From an uncultured Alistipes sp. (lineage in GTDB: Bacteria > Bacteroidota > Bacteroidia > Bacteroidales > UBA932), in the NCBI GenBank assembly GCA_900550465.1, contig URSC01000010.1:1-64000 (forward strand): a stretch of DNA of 64,000 nucleotides, read 5' to 3'. Below are positions 60,090 to 64,000 of this stretch, piece after piece. The translations under genes were made by a program, and so were the position numbers. The notes under the pieces are model-generated. The model saw only the letters and a list, made by a program, of their open reading frames with translations. It was not told the origin of the DNA and did not search any database. Numbering within the stretch: position 1 is the first letter of the stretch; each line of letters starts with the position of its first letter.

Positions 60090-61631
60090 ATGAAATATCC
60101 TATAGGCGTACAGAATTTCGAGAGCCTCCGCCGGGACGGCTACCTCTACATCGACAAGACTGAGCTCATATACAAGCTGGTGAGCGAAGGCCGGTATTAC
60201 TTCCTAAGCCGCCCGAGAAGGTTCGGTAAGAGTTTGCTCATCTCCACGCTGGTGGCTTATTTCCAGGGGAAGAAGGAGCTGTTTGAGAAACTGGCGATGG
60301 AGAGACTGGAAAAGGAGTGGACGGCAAGGCCGGTTCTGCACATAGACCTTAATATCGAAAGATACAATAAGGCTGAGAATCTCCACGACATACTCAACTA
60401 CAGTCTTTGCCGTTGGGAAAAGCTATACGGAAGCGACCCGTCGGAGACATCGCTGCCACTGCGCTTTGCAGGCATCGTCAGAAGGGCGCACGAGCAGACC
60501 GGACACCGCGTAGCCATCCTCGTAGATGAGTACGACAAGCCGTTGCTCCAAGCCATAGGCGACAAACAGCTGCAGGAAGAGTTCAGAGGCATTCTCAAGC
60601 CGTTCTACGGAGTGCTCAAAACCATGGACGGGCACATCAGGTTTGCGATGCTGACCGGAGTTACAAAATTCGGCAAAGTCAGCGTCTTCAGCGACCTCAA
60701 CAACTTGAAAGACATCTCCATGCTCCCGCAGTACGCCAGTCTGTGCGGCCTGACGGAAAGTGAGATTCAACATTATATGGAGGAAGGAATAAAGAATCTT
60801 GCCGCAACCCAGCATCTCACCTACGACGGGACATGCCGGAAACTGAAAGAGATGTACGACGGATACCACTTCACTCCAGGCTCCGAAGGCATCTACAATC
60901 CGTTCAGCATACTCAGAACCATGGACAGCGGCATCTTCGGAAGCTACTGGTTCGAGACCGGCACGCCCACTTATCTCGTAACTCTCCTCAAGCAGGGCAA
61001 GTGCGACCTGAGCGAAATTTCCTCGGCGGTCACCGATGTAGAGACCCTTGACAGTATCTATGGAGATGACGAGCCCATCCCGGTCATCTATCAGAGCGGG
61101 TACCTTACCATAAAGGGATACAACCCGCGTTTTGAGTCATACACACTTGGATTTCCAAACAAGGAAGTCGAGGAAGGCTTCATGAAATTTCTCGTCCCCT
61201 ACTACACTCCCATCCGGAAATCCGCCACCAACTTCGAAATGCAGAAGTTTGTCCGGGAGATAGAGACCGGAAACGTAGACGCATTCTTGACACGTCTCCA
61301 GAGTTTCATGGCCGACACTCCATACGAACTTATAAGAGAGCAAGAGCTCCACTATCAGAACGTCCTCTTCATAGTATCCAAGCTCCTCGGCTTCTATGTG
61401 CAGGCCGAATACCGCACCTCGCAGGGGCGCATCGATCTTCTGCTCCAGACCGACAAGTTCGTCTACATCATGGAATTCAAACTGGAAGGCTCGGCCGAGG
61501 AGGCTCTGAAGCAGATCGAGGAACACAACTACGCCGCACCCTTCGCCTCCGACCCCCGCAAAGTCCTGAAGGTAGGCATCAACTTCTCAGCCCAGAGCAG
61601 AAATATTGACAAATGGATCATAACCGCATGA
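60090..61631 (+). CDS. Predicted AAA-ATPase with PD-(D/E)XK nuclease domain (DUF1703), paralogue 1
   Basis: A 513-residue protein. The N-terminal Predicted AAA-ATPase domain has MKYPIGVQNFESLRRDGYLY and the degenerate Walker A RPRRFGKSLLIST (RRFGKS 43-48). Walker B is AILVDEYDKPLL. The C-terminal DUF1703 part has GRIDLLL (about residue 445) and EFKLEG (about 466), the two acidic parts of a PD-(D/E)XK site. The family is expanded in Bacteroidales and has no proven role. The start is chosen from the -7 box; the upstream frame overlaps tsaD antisense. The TetR gene overlaps its end. Confidence 0.86.
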   Translation: MKYPIGVQNFESLRRDGYLYIDKTELIYKLVSEGRYYFLSRPRRFGKSLLISTLVAYFQGKKELFEKLAMERLEKEWTARPVLHIDLNIERYNKAENLHDILNYSLCRWEKLYGSDPSETSLPLRFAGIVRRAHEQTGHRVAILVDEYDKPLLQAIGDKQLQEEFRGILKPFYGVLKTMDGHIRFAMLTGVTKFGKVSVFSDLNNLKDISMLPQYASLCGLTESEIQHYMEEGIKNLAATQHLTYDGTCRKLKEMYDGYHFTPGSEGIYNPFSILRTMDSGIFGSYWFETGTPTYLVTLLKQGKCDLSEISSAVTDVETLDSIYGDDEPIPVIYQSGYLTIKGYNPRFESYTLGFPNKEVEEGFMKFLVPYYTPIRKSATNFEMQKFVREIETGNVDAFLTRLQSFMADTPYELIREQELHYQNVLFIVSKLLGFYVQAEYRTSQGRIDLLLQTDKFVYIMEFKLEGSAEEALKQIEEHNYAAPFASDPRKVLKVGINFSAQSRNIDKWIITA

Positions 61632-62383
61632 GTGCCGAGAGCAAGAAGACCAGAATAAGAAGGACCAACGAACAGGTCGACAAAGCCATCAGCGATGCCC
61701 TGACCACACTCTCAGGCCAGATGCCGCTCGCCAGGATCACTGTAAACCAGCTGATTGCCGAGGCCGGCATCGAAGCGACCGTATTCTTCAAGAGATACAG
61801 CTCAATAGACGACCTGATATATGAATACATCCGCGACCACGATTTCTGGCTCGGCGAGACCGTCTCGTACAGGAAGATGGACAAGGAAGGCGCGGAGAGA
61901 TACTACATCCGCACGCTCGAGGATCTGTGCCGCCACCTCGACAGCAACGGGCCGCTCCGGGATACCCTGCTTTGGGAACTCGCATCCGACTCTGAAGCCG
62001 TGAAGAAGATCGCTGACATCCGCGAGCTGGAGAACGAGTCCCTGCTGGCCTACTACCGGAAATACTTCAATGGCACAGGCCTGGACATCAGCGGTATAAC
62101 CGCATTGCTCATCGCCGGCATCTACTACCTCTACCTGCACCGCGGCAAATCCACATTCTGCGGCCTGGATCTCAACACCGAAAAAGACAGCCGGAGACTG
62201 CTGCGGCTCCTGAGCCGGACCGTCCACACCCTGTTCGCAGAAGCAGGCAAGAGCACCTCCGACGACAGCGTCCGGAATGCGGAGCTTGCCCGCCGCATGG
62301 AAGCCAAGGGCCTCGACCGCGCCGCCATCTGCGACATCCTCGACATCACTTCTGACGAGCTTGCCGCCCTCCTGCCCGAGTAA
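61628..62383 (+). CDS. TetR/AcrR family transcriptional regulator
   Basis: A 251-residue regulator. The N-terminal helix-turn-helix reads ISDALTTLSGQMPLARITVN then QLIAEAGIEATVFFKRYSSI, and a helical ligand domain follows. A C-terminal segment (NAELARRMEAKGLDRAAICD) looks like an extra helical tail. The start overlaps the upstream gene by ATGA; ATG 61613 is an alternative. It could control the flanking AAA/DUF1703 genes, but no operator is visible. Confidence 0.78.
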   Translation: MSAESKKTRIRRTNEQVDKAISDALTTLSGQMPLARITVNQLIAEAGIEATVFFKRYSSIDDLIYEYIRDHDFWLGETVSYRKMDKEGAERYYIRTLEDLCRHLDSNGPLRDTLLWELASDSEAVKKIADIRELENESLLAYYRKYFNGTGLDISGITALLIAGIYYLYLHRGKSTFCGLDLNTEKDSRRLLRLLSRTVHTLFAEAGKSTSDDSVRNAELARRMEAKGLDRAAICDILDITSDELAALLPE

Positions 62384-62410
62384 GACCCGGCACAACCGGA
62401 AAACAACAAA

Positions 62411-64000
62411 TTACTTCAGGAGAAGGCTCTTCCACTCCCCTATGGTGCCGGTCTCCGAGGAGAAACTGACTCCGACACAGTGTACCGTGCGGCTGTCGGC
62501 CGTGTAAGGGCGGGCATAGCCTTTCGCCTCGATCTGGGCGAGGGCCTCGTCAGCTGTACCGTCCAACTTGAACTCGAAGACGTAGACGTACTTCGGGGTC
62601 TCTACGATGCAGTCCACGCGGCCCTGACTCTGAGGCTTCTCCACTATGACGGCGTATACACCTATCATACGGAAAATCAGATAGAATGTATATTGAAAAT
62701 AACGTTCCCTCTCCCGCTCATCCTCCCTGCGGCGCATGGTGTACGGAATGTCCGCAAGAAATGAGGCAAGCAGTCCGCGCATCCGGTCAGGGTCGCCGTC
62801 CCTCAGGGCAATGTAAAGGCTGCGGGCCATGCCTCCGAAATCATTGCGGCGGTCCTGGAAATAGTCGGAGGCTATCAGTGAGACAAAACCCTTCTGCACC
62901 TCGTTGTTGGGCAGATCCAGAAGAAATGTACCGGTGTCTCTGTCATAATCCTTGATGGTCAGGTAGCCGCTCTGATAAATCATCGGCAGGGGCTTTTCGA
63001 CATCAGCCTTGTAATCGACGAACTGGGAGGGATCGTAGTACTTGCCGGTAAGCTCATCTAAGTTCTCGTCCGAGTGAGACAGCAGCCGGATCAGATAGGT
63101 AGGCGTGCCGCTGGCGAACCAGTAGTCACGTACTGCCTTCTGGGCGAAGGCATTCAGAAGGCTGAACGGATTGTAGACGTCGGTCATTCGTTCGGAAAAA
63201 TGATAGCCGTCGTAGTGACGCTTCAGCCTTGAAAGCATCTCCTCGCGACTTTCTCCGTATGAAGCGGCCATCACATCTATCGGCTCTGCAAAATACCTCT
63301 CCAGCTCCTCTTGAGTAATGCCGCACAGGGTCTCGTAATCCGAAGACATGCTGATGTCCTGAGGCTGGTTGAATCCGCTGAACACGCTTACCTGGGCAAA
63401 TTTGGTCACACCCGTGAGCAGCACGAACTGAAGGTCCGCGTCCGCAGCCTTGAATACAGAATAAAAACCCTTGAGTACCTCGCGGTTCCACTCCTCCAGC
63501 GGACGCTGCTTCCCGTCCACGGTTATGGTATAGCCGGTATCCAGCACGTCCAGCATCGGCTTGTCGTACTCGTCGATGAGCACCACGCATCTGCGGCCTG
63601 TCTGCTCGTGAGCTTTTTTCAGCACGTATGCGAACCGTCTGCCGGCATCGGTGAACTCTTCGCTGCGGCCGTACTGAGACTCCCACTGCGATACACTTCC
63701 CTCTATTACCGCATCTAAGGTTCCCGGCGCAGTGAAATTACTGCCGTTGAAGTCGATATGGAACACAGGGTACTCCAGCCACTCCTTCTCCAGCGAACTG
63801 ATGGCCAGTCCCTCGAAGAGTTCCTTATGCCCCAAAAAATAGTTCTTCAGGGTGGATACCAGCAGGCTCTTGCCGAACCTGCGCGGGCGGCTCAGAAAAT
63901 AGATATTGCCTTCATGCGTAAGCCTGTATATAAGGTCTGTCTTGTCAACATAGGCAAAGCCGTCCTCGCGGATCTTCTCGAAACTCTGAACTCCTATCGG
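62411..64000 (-). CDS. Predicted AAA-ATPase/DUF1703 protein, paralogue 2, incomplete at the right edge
   Basis: The coding frame is open from 62411 to the last base: the window begins inside PIGVQSFEKIREDGF, so only a few N-terminal codons are missing. Over 529 residues are present. Walker A is RPRRFGKSLLVST and Walker B is VVLIDEYDKPML. The nuclease part has GRVDCIVET and EFKLDG. It is clearly paralogous to the gene at 60090 but diverged along its length. It faces the TetR gene with 27 bases between. Confidence 0.87.
   Translation of the reverse strand, partial: PIGVQSFEKIREDGFAYVDKTDLIYRLTHEGNIYFLSRPRRFGKSLLVSTLKNYFLGHKELFEGLAISSLEKEWLEYPVFHIDFNGSNFTAPGTLDAVIEGSVSQWESQYGRSEEFTDAGRRFAYVLKKAHEQTGRRCVVLIDEYDKPMLDVLDTGYTITVDGKQRPLEEWNREVLKGFYSVFKAADADLQFVLLTGVTKFAQVSVFSGFNQPQDISMSSDYETLCGITQEELERYFAEPIDVMAASYGESREEMLSRLKRHYDGYHFSERMTDVYNPFSLLNAFAQKAVRDYWFASGTPTYLIRLLSHSDENLDELTGKYYDPSQFVDYKADVEKPLPMIYQSGYLTIKDYDRDTGTFLLDLPNNEVQKGFVSLIASDYFQDRRNDFGGMARSLYIALRDGDPDRMRGLLASFLADIPYTMRRREDERERERYFQYTFYLIFRMIGVYAVIVEKPQSQGRVDCIVETPKYVYVFEFKLDGTADEALAQIEAKGYARPYTADSRTVHCVGVSFSSETGTIGEWKSLLLK

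Noticed and set aside
1..64000. CRISPR arrays, prophage, IS elements or integrative elements
   Set aside because: No regularly spaced repeats, transposase, capsid or conjugation genes were seen on either strand; the repeats found are short intergenic palindromes.

Overview
The window is chromosomal DNA of a member of the Bacteroidota, most likely order Bacteroidales, with a moderately high GC content. The basis is the promoter style (TTTG, 19-21 bases, TAnnTTTG, before many genes), gene starts without obvious Shine-Dalgarno sequences, Bacteroidales lineage families (NigD-like lipoprotein, DUF5106 thioredoxin protein, AAA-ATPase/DUF1703 proteins, TIGR02757) and a tmRNA tag ending NNNYALAA. Nearly all of it is core housekeeping DNA. 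I see no prophage, insertion sequence, CRISPR array or conjugative element.

Layout. 1-300: 5' end of a 16S rRNA gene leaving the left edge, with leader and promoter. 0.3-2.3 kb (minus): RNase G, a 29-residue basic ribosomal-type peptide and HU. 2.5-7.0 kb (plus): lon, ung, ugd. 7.0-9.8 kb (minus): LysE-type exporter, exported double-thioredoxin protein, coaD. 9.8-10.4 kb: tmRNA and a palindromic repeat. 10.4-15.7 kb (minus): HD-domain membrane phosphodiesterase, alpha-oxoamine synthase, gyrB. 15.7-20.5 kb (minus): an outer-membrane barrel and a 1007-residue TPR protein, translationally coupled. 20.5-22.8 kb (plus): FtsE-like ATPase, nth, xerD. 22.8-25.5 kb (minus): tRNA-Arg, rpmF, yceD, typA. 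25.6-32.8 kb: guaA, a 2-hydroxyacid dehydrogenase, an MGDG-synthase-like glycosyltransferase, a calcium-type P-ATPase and an AraC regulator. 32.8-35.4 kb (minus): cls, ubiE and a stand-alone PurL-type domain. 35.5-39.1 kb: tRNA-Leu, repeat element, NigD-like lipoprotein, M28 peptidase, nadD, gmk. 39.2-44.8 kb (plus): fba, LPP20-like lipoprotein, exported transglutaminase-like protein, grpE-dnaJ, rplS, tRNA-Arg. 44.9-50.8 kb (minus): divergent tryptophanase-family lyase, ahcY, corA, mntP, recR, GlcNAc-kinase-like ATPase. 50.8-57.1 kb (plus): TIGR02757 protein, zeta-toxin-like kinase with a 51-residue partner, tldD-pmbA, nhaC, slyD. 57.4-60.0 kb (minus): FAD protein and tsaD. 60.1-64.0 kb: two AAA-ATPase/DUF1703 paralogues around a TetR regulator; the second runs off the right edge.

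The most unusual signals are these. (1) A 59-bp palindromic intergenic element occurs just downstream of two stable-RNA genes (tmRNA and tRNA-Leu), in the same orientation relative to each. In both places part of the RNA gene's 3' end or terminator is duplicated next to it. (2) A corA-ahcY-lyase operon has a long leader, and its lyase lacks residues typical of tryptophanase. (3) A zeta-like kinase overlaps a tiny downstream gene. (4) A stand-alone AIRS_C-like domain protein is co-transcribed with ubiE and cls. (5) An LPP20 lipoprotein gene precedes an exported protein with an apparent Cys-His-Asp triad. All functional assignments come from reading motifs by eye; no database search was possible.
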